From assembly GCA_964511625.1 (NCBI GenBank), contig CAZEJG010000006.1:1-64000 (forward strand): DNA of 64,000 nt. The letters are read 5' to 3'. The DNA is from Pseudohoeflea sp964511625. GTDB lineage: Bacteria > Pseudomonadota > Alphaproteobacteria > Rhizobiales > Rhizobiaceae. The notes beneath the pieces are model-generated. The model saw nothing but the letters and a program-made list of their open reading frames with translations. It had not been told where the DNA came from and made no database searches. The translations under genes were made by a program, and so were the position numbers. Of this stretch, positions 42,511 through 50,168 are shown piece after piece (the first letter of the stretch is position 1; each line of letters starts with the position of its first letter).

Positions 42511-43272
42511 TCAGGTAATTTCTCGTGCAAAACGTGCCAAATCGGCCAGCGCGGGCCGCAAATCCTCAATTTTTGAGAGGATTTTCGCGAAGTCCACACG
42601 CATAAGTTCGTCGCCATTGGCGAGGTCCACGCCGCCGGCGTCGATCCCGATGATCGACCAGCCGGTCTTCTTCGACTTGCCGAAAGCCTTCGCGTAGAGA
42701 TCGACCGCGTCTGCGTGGTCGGCGTTCATATGAGCAATGCCCGAGGCTTCCATTTCGGCAATCGCCCCGGTCGCGGGTGACGAAATGACGAGGTCTTCGG
42801 CGGTCACCGCATAGGCCCGCCCGAAACCACCGTTGAGGCTTGCCGAAACCGGCTCCAGGCGGAAGAAGGCGAAATCCGGGAAATCGACGTAGAGCTTGGC
42901 CTTCGGGTGTCTGGTGACAAAACGCTGGCGGATGCGGACCCGGTCGTCACCGTCGCGGGCCACCTCGCTTGCCCGGCACTGGACGGTGATGCGGGCATGG
43001 GCCAGCGGATCGCCCTTGCCGACTTCGCCGAAGAGCAGCGAGGCGCGGGGATCGGCGCGCAGTGCAGCCATGTGCGGGGCAAGGGCGGAAATCAGGATCA
43101 CCGGAACGCCGTCGACATCGGTGCCGGTGAGAACCCGGCTCGCATTGGGGTGGCCGGTTTCCGCATCGAGAACCGCAATGGACGCATAGCGTGCCGCGCG
43201 GACGAGCTTGCGGGCGAGAGCACGCGCCTCGTCGTCGGTTTCGCGCAGAACGTCCTTCTTCTTTTCACTCAT
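42511..43272 (-). CDS. HugZ/pyridoxamine-phosphate-oxidase-like split-barrel protein with DUF2470
   Basis: 253-aa two-domain protein. The N-terminal part (about 20-150) is an FMN-binding-type split barrel (ASIAVLDAETGHPNASRVL); the C-terminal part is DUF2470 with the motif IAHMNADHADAVDLYAK near residue 175, the His region that in HugZ-type proteins contacts heme. Heme breakdown or flavin reduction are both possible. It is 22 nt downstream of the SDR gene. Confidence 0.75.
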   Translation of the reverse strand: MSEKKKDVLRETDDEARALARKLVRAARYASIAVLDAETGHPNASRVLTGTDVDGVPVILISALAPHMAALRADPRASLLFGEVGKGDPLAHARITVQCRASEVARDGDDRVRIRQRFVTRHPKAKLYVDFPDFAFFRLEPVSASLNGGFGRAYAVTAEDLVISSPATGAIAEMEASGIAHMNADHADAVDLYAKAFGKSKKTGWSIIGIDAGGVDLANGDELMRVDFAKILSKIEDLRPALADLARFAREIT

Positions 43273-43294
43273 GGCAGTCGAACCAGCGTAGCGA

Positions 43295-44056
43295 TTATTT
43301 CGGCGCCATGCGGATGGCGCCGTCGAGCCGGACGGTCTCGCCATTCAGCATGACGTTTTCGACCATGTGCATCACCAGCGACGCATATTCCTCGGGCGCG
43401 CCGAGGCGCGAGGGGAAGGGAATGGAGGCGGCGAGGCTGTCCTGAACCTCCTGCGGCATGGCCTTGACCATCGGGGTTCCGAAGATGCCGGGCGCAATGG
43501 TGTTCACGCGGATGCCAAAGCGGGCGAGTTCGCGGGCGATCGGCAGCGCCATGGCGTGAACGCCGCCCTTGGAGGCCGAATAGGCGGCCTGGCCGATCTG
43601 ACCGTCGAAGGCGGCGACCGATGCGGTGGAGACGATGATCGCGCGTTCGCCGTCTTCCAGCGGATCGAGCCGCGAGGCGCGGTCGGCGACCAGACGCAGC
43701 ATGTTGAAGGAGCCGACGAGGTTGACCTCGATCACCTTGCGGAAGAGGTCGAGGTCATGCGGGCCCTCGCGGCCGACGACACGCGTGGCGGGCGCGATGC
43801 CGGCGCAATTGACGAGGATGCGGGCATCACCGTGCGCTTCCGCAGCTTTCGCCACGGCGGCTTCGGCGGCCTGGGCATTCGAGACGTCACAGGCGATGGC
43901 GATACCGCCGATCTCGCCTGCGACCTTCTCGGCCTGTTCGAGATTGACGTCGAGAAGGGCGACCTTCGCGCCTTCGGCCGCGAGCCGCCGTGCGGTGGCC
44001 GCGCCCAATCCCGAACCACCGCCGGTGACGATCGCCGCCTTGTCCTGAGCCTTCAT
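43295..44056 (-). CDS. SDR family dehydrogenase, 3-hydroxyacyl-CoA dehydrogenase type II-like
   Basis: 253-aa classical SDR. The cofactor motif TGGGSGLGAATARRLA, NCAGIAPA and the intact active site YSASKGG (Tyr-x3-Lys) are all present. The sequence VNLVGSFNMLRLVADR and GQAAYSASKGGVHAMALPIAREL are typical of HSD17B10-like 3-hydroxyacyl-CoA dehydrogenases. It lies 39 nt after choV in the same direction, but a link to choline is not evident. Confidence 0.85.
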   Translation of the reverse strand: MKAQDKAAIVTGGGSGLGAATARRLAAEGAKVALLDVNLEQAEKVAGEIGGIAIACDVSNAQAAEAAVAKAAEAHGDARILVNCAGIAPATRVVGREGPHDLDLFRKVIEVNLVGSFNMLRLVADRASRLDPLEDGERAIIVSTASVAAFDGQIGQAAYSASKGGVHAMALPIARELARFGIRVNTIAPGIFGTPMVKAMPQEVQDSLAASIPFPSRLGAPEEYASLVMHMVENVMLNGETVRLDGAIRMAPK

Positions 44057-44095
44057 CCTGTCCTCCCCGGTTCCGTTTCAATCGGGGGGCTTTGT

Positions 44096-45142
44096 TCACC
44101 CGCGCTTGTGACGTGTCAAGCCGGCGACGACGTCCTGGGCCGAAATCGATCCGGTCACCGCGCCGCGCTCGATCACCCCGATGGTGCCGGGACGGCGCGA
44201 CAGGGCGTCCATCACCTCCGCAAGCGGGGTCTCCGGCTTGACGGTGGCGGTGACCTGATCCTGGCCGATGCCGGGCTTGAGCGGCGCCATCACGTCACCG
44301 GCTGTCAGCATGGCGATCGGATTCATGTTGGCGACGAAGTCCGCGACGTAGTCGTTGGCGGGATTGTCGACGATCTCGCGCGGCGTGCCGCACTGGACGA
44401 TGCGCCCGGCTTCCATGATGGCGATACGGTTGCCGATGCGGAATGCCTCGTCGAGGTCGTGGCTGACGAAGAGGATGGTCTTGTGCAGCTTCTGCTGGAA
44501 GTCGAGAAGCTCGTCCTGCAGCCGCGTGCGGATCAGCGGATCGAGCGCCGAGAAGGGCTCGTCCATCAGAAGGATCGGCGCGCCGGTGGCAAAGGCGCGG
44601 GCGAGGCCGACGCGCTGCTGCATGCCGCCCGAAAGTTCCCCCACCTTGCGGTCGGCCCAGTCACCAAGGCCCACGAGTTCGAGCTGTTCGGTCACACGCT
44701 TCTTGCGCTGGGCGGGTTTCTGTCCTGCGAGTTCGAGGCCGAAGCCGACATTCTCGGCGACCGTGCGCCAGGGCAGGAGGCCGAATTGCTGGAAGACCAT
44801 GGAGACATGGTCGGCGCGCAGTTCCCGCAGCCGGGTCTGGGAACAGGCATAGGGATTGGTGATCTCGTCTCCGCACTGAACCTCGACGGTTCCGCGACGT
44901 ACCGGCGCCAGGCCATTTACGGCGCGAAGAAGCGTCGACTTGCCGGAGCCCGACAGGCCCATGAGGACGAGGATCTCGCCCTGGCGGATGTCGATCGTCG
45001 CGCCGGCGACGCCGAGCACGGCGCCTGTCTCGGCGCTGATCTCGTCGCGGGTGGCGCCACGGTCGAGCATGGCGACAGCGTCGTCGGGCTTGTCGCCAAA
45101 GATGATGTCGACATCGCGGATGGTGACGGCGGCTTCGGTCAT
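44096..45142 (-). CDS. choV: Choline/glycine betaine ABC transporter ATPase ChoV
   Basis: 348-aa ProV-type ATPase. Walker A GLSGSGKSTLL, QQFGLLPWRTVAENVGFGLE, signature LSGGMQQRVGLARAF and Walker B ILLMDEPFSALDP are intact. An N-terminal extension of about 40 residues precedes the core and a single CBS-like tail ends the protein. The ATG overlaps the choW stop (ATGA). Choline specificity comes from the ChoX-like binding protein encoded upstream. Confidence 0.9.
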   Translation of the reverse strand: MTEAAVTIRDVDIIFGDKPDDAVAMLDRGATRDEISAETGAVLGVAGATIDIRQGEILVLMGLSGSGKSTLLRAVNGLAPVRRGTVEVQCGDEITNPYACSQTRLRELRADHVSMVFQQFGLLPWRTVAENVGFGLELAGQKPAQRKKRVTEQLELVGLGDWADRKVGELSGGMQQRVGLARAFATGAPILLMDEPFSALDPLIRTRLQDELLDFQQKLHKTILFVSHDLDEAFRIGNRIAIMEAGRIVQCGTPREIVDNPANDYVADFVANMNPIAMLTAGDVMAPLKPGIGQDQVTATVKPETPLAEVMDALSRRPGTIGVIERGAVTGSISAQDVVAGLTRHKRG

Positions 45143-45981
45143 TGCGCATCCTCCCCTTCCGTTCGGAACATGCGGTCGAGCACGATGGCGAGAATGACGA
45201 TGCACAGGCCCGCCTCGAAGCCCTTGGCGACATTGACGGTGTTGAGCGCGCGCACCACGGGAACGCCGAGACCGTCCGCGCCGACGAGGGCGGCGATGAC
45301 GACCATGGACAGCGACAGCATGATGGTCTGCGTCAGGCCGGCCATGATCTGCGGCAGGGCGTAGGGCAGTTCGATCTTGGTCAGCACCTGGCGCTTTGTG
45401 GCGCCGAAGGCGAGGGCTGCTTCCTTGAGCGGGGTGGGCGTGGCAGCGATGCCAAGGCGGGTGAGGCGGACGGGAGCCGGAATGGCGAAAATGACGGTCG
45501 AGATCAGCCCCGGGACCATGCCGAGGCCGAAGAGGATGAGTGCCGGGATGAGATAGACGAAGGTCGGGATCGTCTGCATCAGGTCGAGAATGGGACGCAG
45601 GATCGAATAGAGCCACTTGCGGCGGGCAGCGGCGATGCCGAGAGGAACGCCGATCAGCATGCAGACCGTCGTGGCCGCGATGACGAGCGCCAGCGTCTCG
45701 GTGGTTTCTTCCCAATAGCCTTGGTTGATAATGAAAAGGAGGCCGATGCCGGTCAGAGCGACGGGCGCGATCTTGCGGCGCAGGAGCCAGGAGATGCCAC
45801 AGAAGATTGCCACGATGACGAGCGGGTGCGGCGTCTGCAGGCACCATAGCAGGGCATCGATGAGGTGACTTATGACGAAGGAAATTCCATCGAACAGCCA
45901 GCCGAAATCATCGGTGAGCCAGTCGACGAAAACCTCCGACCATTTGCCGATAGGGATTGTGTGGTCTTCAAGCCATTCCAC
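45139..45981 (-). CDS. choW: Choline ABC transporter permease ChoW
   Basis: 280-aa ProW-type permease with about six helices and the EAA-loop region FGATKRQVLTKIELPYALPQIMAGL. The N-terminal segment (DHTIPIGKWSEVFVDWLTDDFGWLFDGISF) is typical of ProW/ChoW proteins. It is 99 nt downstream of choX; that gap holds a strong hairpin, so it is likely expressed less than the binding protein. Confidence 0.9.
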   Translation of the reverse strand: MEWLEDHTIPIGKWSEVFVDWLTDDFGWLFDGISFVISHLIDALLWCLQTPHPLVIVAIFCGISWLLRRKIAPVALTGIGLLFIINQGYWEETTETLALVIAATTVCMLIGVPLGIAAARRKWLYSILRPILDLMQTIPTFVYLIPALILFGLGMVPGLISTVIFAIPAPVRLTRLGIAATPTPLKEAALAFGATKRQVLTKIELPYALPQIMAGLTQTIMLSLSMVVIAALVGADGLGVPVVRALNTVNVAKGFEAGLCIVILAIVLDRMFRTEGEDAQ

Positions 45982-46033
45982 CGGGCAGGACCTCTCGGTG
46001 TTGTGGGGGGCGGTTTTGTGGTGGGAATGCGAA

Positions 46034-46057
46034 CCGGGCGGCGCGCCCGCCGCCCGG
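46034..46057. repeat. Intercistronic hairpin between choX and choW
   Basis: A perfect 9-bp GC stem, CCGGGCGGC (46034-46042) and GCCGCCCGG (46049-46057), with a 6-nt loop, 24 nt after the choX stop. No T-run follows on the minus strand. Such structures commonly protect the binding-protein message and lower downstream expression. Confidence 0.6.
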
Positions 46058-46080
46058 CATCAGTCGGGTCGGACCGTCGA

Positions 46081-47016
46081 TCAGAGGCCGAGTTCGGACT
46101 TGACCGCGGCCATGCCGTCGGCACCGTCGAAGGTGGTCACGCCGGCGAGCCATTCATCGAGAACGCCCGGGTTCTTCTTGAGCCAGGCTTCTGCGGCATC
46201 TTCCGGATCCTGGCCGTCATCGAGGATGGCGCCCATGATCTCGTTTTCCATGGCGAGGGTGAACTTCAGGTTCTCCAGGAACTTGCCGACATTGGCGCAT
46301 TCCGAGGTGTAGCCCTTGCGCACGTTGGTGTAGACGGTCGCGCCGCCGTAATCGGGGCCGAACACGTCATCGCCGCCCGACAGGTAGGTCAGCTTGAAGT
46401 TGGCGTTCATCGGGTGCGGCTCCCAGCCGAGGAAGACCACCGGCTCGTCAGCCTTTTCTGCGCGAGCGACCTGGGCGAGCATGCCCTGTTCGGAGGATTC
46501 GACGACGTCGAAGTCCTTGAGGCCGAAAGTGTCGGCGGAGATCATGTCGAGGATCAGGCGGTTGCCGTCGTTGCCCGGCTCGATGCCGTAGATCTTGCCG
46601 TCGAGTTCGTCCTTGTGCTTGGCGATGTCTTCGAAGGACTTGATGCCGAGTTCGGCGCCCTTGGCGTTGGTGGCGAGCGTGTATTTCGCGCCTTCCAGGT
46701 TCTCGCGCACGGTCTCGACCGAGCCGTCTTCACGGTAGGGCGCGATGTCGCCTTCCATGGTCGGCATCCAGTTGCCGAGGAAGACGTCGATGTCCTTGTT
46801 CTTGAGCGAGGTGTAGGTCACCGGCACGGAGAGCACCTTGATGTCGGTGTCGTAGCCGAGGGCATCCAGAACGGTCGTCGCGGTTGCGGTGGTGGCGGTG
46901 ATGTCGGTCCAGCCGACGTCCGAGAAGCGGACCGACTTGCAGCTGTCCGGCTCGGCGGCGAATGCTGTTGCAGTGCCGGCGGCGAGCGCCACGGCGAGAG
47001 CGATGGTTCTTTTCAT
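46081..47016 (-). CDS. choX: Choline-binding periplasmic protein ChoX
   Basis: 311-aa OpuAC-family binding protein. Signal peptide about 1-21 (ending FAAEP). Aromatic residues placed as in the rhizobial ChoX choline box appear in SDVGWTDITATTA, FLGNWMPTME and FLGWEPHPMNANF. ATG 47016 has GGGAGAC upstream; a longer reading would spoil the signal peptide. First gene of the choXWV operon. Confidence 0.9.
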   Translation of the reverse strand: MKRTIALAVALAAGTATAFAAEPDSCKSVRFSDVGWTDITATTATATTVLDALGYDTDIKVLSVPVTYTSLKNKDIDVFLGNWMPTMEGDIAPYREDGSVETVRENLEGAKYTLATNAKGAELGIKSFEDIAKHKDELDGKIYGIEPGNDGNRLILDMISADTFGLKDFDVVESSEQGMLAQVARAEKADEPVVFLGWEPHPMNANFKLTYLSGGDDVFGPDYGGATVYTNVRKGYTSECANVGKFLENLKFTLAMENEIMGAILDDGQDPEDAAEAWLKKNPGVLDEWLAGVTTFDGADGMAAVKSELGL

Positions 47017-47353
47017 TTGAGATGTCTCCCTGTTTGGTCGCCAAAAACAAGCACTGAAACGCAGCAAACTCAAGCGCCGATAGGTTCAAAGTTGATTTGG
47101 ACGGCCGCGGACTACGTCCGCCGGCGCCGATCAGCCTGTTGAAAGGACAGTCCGACGGCGGTTTTCGAAGACACGGTTTGGCATCCCTTCCCGGATGGAT
47201 CGCCAAGACGATCGCATGGCCTGATCGATAACGGCGGGCATTCTCGATGCCTCGAGGTGAGAGGTATCGTCGCGGCCTTTTGCATAGACTTGCCTTTGTC
47301 GGTCTCCTGACACAGATATTGATCGCAACAATTGTTTGCTATGGAGGACCATC
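47017..47353. other. Intergenic region between divergent choX and cytochrome c genes; no gene seen
   Basis: This 337-nt stretch carries the promoters of both flanking genes. Short open readings on either strand have no ribosome site or family features and are not called. GGAGG at 47343-47347 serves the cytochrome gene and GGGAGAC serves choX. No clear operator was recognised. Confidence 0.6.
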
Positions 47354-47749
47354 ATGATGAAATCCCAATTCGCCGTCGCCGGAGCCGCGATTTTCGTCGG
47401 ACTTGCGTTGACCGGCGTCGCGCGCGCCGACGGTGATCCCGTCGCCGGGGCAAAGGTGTTCAAGAAGTGTGCCGCCTGCCATGCCGTCGACGGCAAGAAC
47501 AAGGTCGGCCCGCACCTGGACGGCGTTGTCGGACGGCCGGTGGCCTCCGTGGAAGACTATAACTACTCCAAGGCGATGAAGGCCCATGCCGACGAAGTTC
47601 CGGAATGGACCGAGGAAGCGCTGACCTCCTATCTCCACGACCCCCGCGGTGTGGTGAAGGGAACCAAGATGGCATTCGCCGGCCTGAAGAAGGACGAGGA
47701 TATCGCCAACGTCATCGCCTATCTCAAGGATCCGTCGGCAGCCGAGTAA
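47354..47749 (+). CDS. Class I cytochrome c (c2/c550 type)
   Basis: 131-aa secreted cytochrome. Signal peptide 1-23 (ends GVARAD); heme site CAACH in FKKCAACHAVDGKNKVGPHL; axial Met in KGTKMAFAGLKK. The length and order fit soluble cytochrome c2 or c550 that shuttles electrons in the periplasm. ATG 47354 or 47357 follows GGAGG. A clear terminator follows the stop. Confidence 0.9.
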   Translation: MMKSQFAVAGAAIFVGLALTGVARADGDPVAGAKVFKKCAACHAVDGKNKVGPHLDGVVGRPVASVEDYNYSKAMKAHADEVPEWTEEALTSYLHDPRGVVKGTKMAFAGLKKDEDIANVIAYLKDPSAAE

Positions 47750-47775
47750 TTTGCTGCCGATTTCGGCTTCGAAAG

Positions 47776-47802
47776 GCCGTCCGCGTCGCGGGCGGCTTTT
47801 TT
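47776..47802 (+). terminator. Intrinsic terminator of the cytochrome c gene
   Basis: GCCGTCCGC (47776-47784) pairs with GCGGGCGGC (47788-47796, one G-T pair), loop GTC, followed by six T. It lies 27 nt after the stop and cleanly separates the cytochrome from the next cluster. Confidence 0.85.
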
Positions 47803-47896
47803 ACGGGCAATCGACTTACCATATCCAACTTGCTGGTGTACGAAACCAGCGGGGTTCGGTGCCTGCGGCACCCACAAAGAGAGGTGGAAGTCAGCC

Positions 47897-48982
47897 ATGG
47901 CGAGCATTGCCAATTTCGACAGCGAAATCCAGCAGACGCGCAAGACCGTCGAGGAGATGCGGACCAAGCTCGAACAGTCGGGCGTGGTCCTCGAGAAGCT
48001 CGCCGACACCGACAAGAAGATCGGCGACGCCGAGTTCGACATCGAGAACGCGCGCATCGAGGACGTGCTGCGTCAGCAGAAGGTGATGGAGGCCAACATC
48101 GCCGATCTCATCATCGGGCTCGAGGACGCCACCAACGTGTTCGGCACCGAGTTCGAGAGCATGAAGGGCTATTCCGGCTGGGAGAATTTCGTCTCGATCT
48201 TCTCCAAGTCACGGGCACAGCGCATGCGTACCGACCGCGTGCGCAACATGTCGCTCGCGGGCAACCTGCAGGAGCTGCTCGCCAAGTCCGACACCATCGT
48301 CGGCATCCTGAAGGATCAGAAGACGATCCTCGAAAGCCGCTACAAGACCTCCGAGGAGAGCCTCGTGAAGGTGATCGAGCGCCGCAAGGCAACTATGGCT
48401 CGGCTCGAGGAGACGCAGAAGCGCATCGAGGAACTCAATCCGATGCTGCTCGATGTCGAGAACCGGATCGCCGCGTCGACCGACCAGAAGACCCGCGCGG
48501 ATCTGGAATCCGAGCGCGCGACACTGGCCACCGAATACAACGAGAAGCAGGCCAAGGAGCAGGAGCTTCTGGCCGAGAGCCAGACGCTGGAGCGCTATAC
48601 CTCGATGTTCCAGACCTTCGTGGATTCGCTCAACAACCAGATCGCGGCGCAGTCGACGCTGATCAACAAGCTGTCGATCGATACCGAACAGCGCATTGTG
48701 CTCTACAAGTCGCTCGAGGACTCGCTGAAGACGGCGGCCCAGCAGGACGTCGCCCACAAGATCAACACCCTTGGCTCGAAGGTCGATACGGCCGCCGAGG
48801 AAACGATGGCGGGCATCGGCGCCGCGGCGCAGAAGCACATCGGCGATCTTCTGGAAATGCACGAGAAGAACATGCTCTCGACGCAGGACATTCAGCGCCG
48901 CAAGAAGCTTGCCGACGATGCTTTCCAGCGCCGCTTCTCCGAGGTGATGGAGAAGCACAACTCCGCCAAATACGTCCAGTAG
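47897..48982 (+). CDS. Coiled-coil protein of unknown function, first gene of the ATPase cluster
   Basis: 361-aa, strongly charged protein with no signal peptide and no membrane helix. Most of it is predicted long helices and coiled coil (about 1-60 and 115-260, rich in E, K, R, Q, L), with a short hydrophobic region YSGWENFVSIFSKSRAQRM near 92-110. The general build recalls TelA/YceG-type stress proteins, but no motif proves it. A GAGGTGG ribosome site precedes the ATG. The next gene starts 3 nt after its stop, so it is surely in an operon with the 392-aa protein and the AAA+ ATPase. Confidence 0.8.
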   Translation: MASIANFDSEIQQTRKTVEEMRTKLEQSGVVLEKLADTDKKIGDAEFDIENARIEDVLRQQKVMEANIADLIIGLEDATNVFGTEFESMKGYSGWENFVSIFSKSRAQRMRTDRVRNMSLAGNLQELLAKSDTIVGILKDQKTILESRYKTSEESLVKVIERRKATMARLEETQKRIEELNPMLLDVENRIAASTDQKTRADLESERATLATEYNEKQAKEQELLAESQTLERYTSMFQTFVDSLNNQIAAQSTLINKLSIDTEQRIVLYKSLEDSLKTAAQQDVAHKINTLGSKVDTAAEETMAGIGAAAQKHIGDLLEMHEKNMLSTQDIQRRKKLADDAFQRRFSEVMEKHNSAKYVQ

Positions 48983-48985
48983 ACG

Positions 48986-50164
48986 ATGGCCAGTCCGGCA
49001 TCGGAGACAGGGGGCGTGGCGGCGGATCCGCAGGACGCCGTCGGGACATATTTCTCGGCCATGCGTTCGGCGCTGAAGGGCTTGCGCATCTATCTCGCCG
49101 ATGATTCCTCGCCGCTCTACGGTCACGGTCTCGTCGGACAGGTTGTGGCGGAGTACGTCAACCGGCTGTCGGCCAGCTTTTCGGCCTGGGAGAACCGCAT
49201 CGCCTTCATGGACCGGTTCCGCATCAACCGGGCGGAAAGCGGCTATCCGCTCTTCCAGAACGTGCTTGAGCTCGAGAACGATCGCGAGACCGCCAGGGAC
49301 CGTCTGGCCGCCATTCCGGAAGCAGACGCGATCAAGGCGGAGATGGCTGACTTCATCCTCCGCCACAAGGCGTTTCCCGACCGGATGCAGACGCAGATGG
49401 CGGAGCGGCTCTATCTCGAAGGGGTGATCGCGGGGGAGGCCTTCAGCCCCTTCGTGCTGCCGGAAACCATCAAGGTCTCGGTCAACCCGAAAACCATGCG
49501 GCCTTACTACGTGGTTCACTGGGGCGTGTTCGACGGCAGCCAGATCCTGCCGATGGTCTACATGGCGACGATCGAGGATTCCTCCGAACGTATCCGTGAA
49601 ATGCTGGTGACCGACCAGGGCAAGCTCGATCCGAAAGTGCGGATCCCGCTGCCGGTCGGCGGGCTTCTGAACCCCGAATTCGCCCGCGCTTTCGATGCCT
49701 GCGTGGAACGTAACGGCGCCTATTCTCTCTCGCCGGTGACGATCGCGCAGAATATCGACCAGGAGTTCCCCGAGCTCCATCCCAAGCAGCTGCGGCGCAT
49801 CGTGCTCGGCCCGTTCTATTCGGCTGGCATCACGGAGAATTCCGGCCGGGTCAACGAGATCCTGTCGCGGGTGCGCAATCCCGATAACGGATGGGTGCTG
49901 ACCTGGACCATCCAGGAGGTCTTTTCCAAGGCGGAGCGTCCCGCCAAGAAGGGTCTGTGGAGCTCGACGCCGGCGGCCGAGGAATTCCACATCGACACCG
50001 ACAATCTCGAGGCGGTGCGACAGGGTGTGAGCGCTTACGAGAAGCATGCGCTGGTGCCGCACGACGCCTATCAGGCGCTCTATGCGGAAGGGGAGGCTGC
50101 GCGCATCTTCGCCGACTACACCGTCCATGTGATTTCGGGCAACCAGGTGATAACGGAGGTTTGA
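48986..50164 (+). CDS. Conserved-looking 392-aa protein of unknown function in ATPase cluster
   Basis: Soluble mixed alpha/beta protein with no recognised motif. The first about 165 residues look helical (GTYFSAMRSALKGLRIYLAD, then helix-rich to AERLYLEG); the second half has beta-rich segments (PYYVVHWGVFDGSQILPMVYMATIED, YTVHVISGNQVITEV). It sits between the coiled-coil gene (3-nt gap) and the ATPase (4-nt gap), implying a fixed partnership with the ATPase, perhaps as adaptor. No homologue can be named from memory with confidence. Confidence 0.75.
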   Translation: MASPASETGGVAADPQDAVGTYFSAMRSALKGLRIYLADDSSPLYGHGLVGQVVAEYVNRLSASFSAWENRIAFMDRFRINRAESGYPLFQNVLELENDRETARDRLAAIPEADAIKAEMADFILRHKAFPDRMQTQMAERLYLEGVIAGEAFSPFVLPETIKVSVNPKTMRPYYVVHWGVFDGSQILPMVYMATIEDSSERIREMLVTDQGKLDPKVRIPLPVGGLLNPEFARAFDACVERNGAYSLSPVTIAQNIDQEFPELHPKQLRRIVLGPFYSAGITENSGRVNEILSRVRNPDNGWVLTWTIQEVFSKAERPAKKGLWSSTPAAEEFHIDTDNLEAVRQGVSAYEKHALVPHDAYQALYAEGEAARIFADYTVHVISGNQVITEV

Positions 50165-50168
50165 CGCG

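Noticed and set aside
44096..45847. Apparent long N-terminal extension of ChoV
   Set aside because: The extension is an out-of-frame reading of choW; the real start overlaps the choW stop at 45142.
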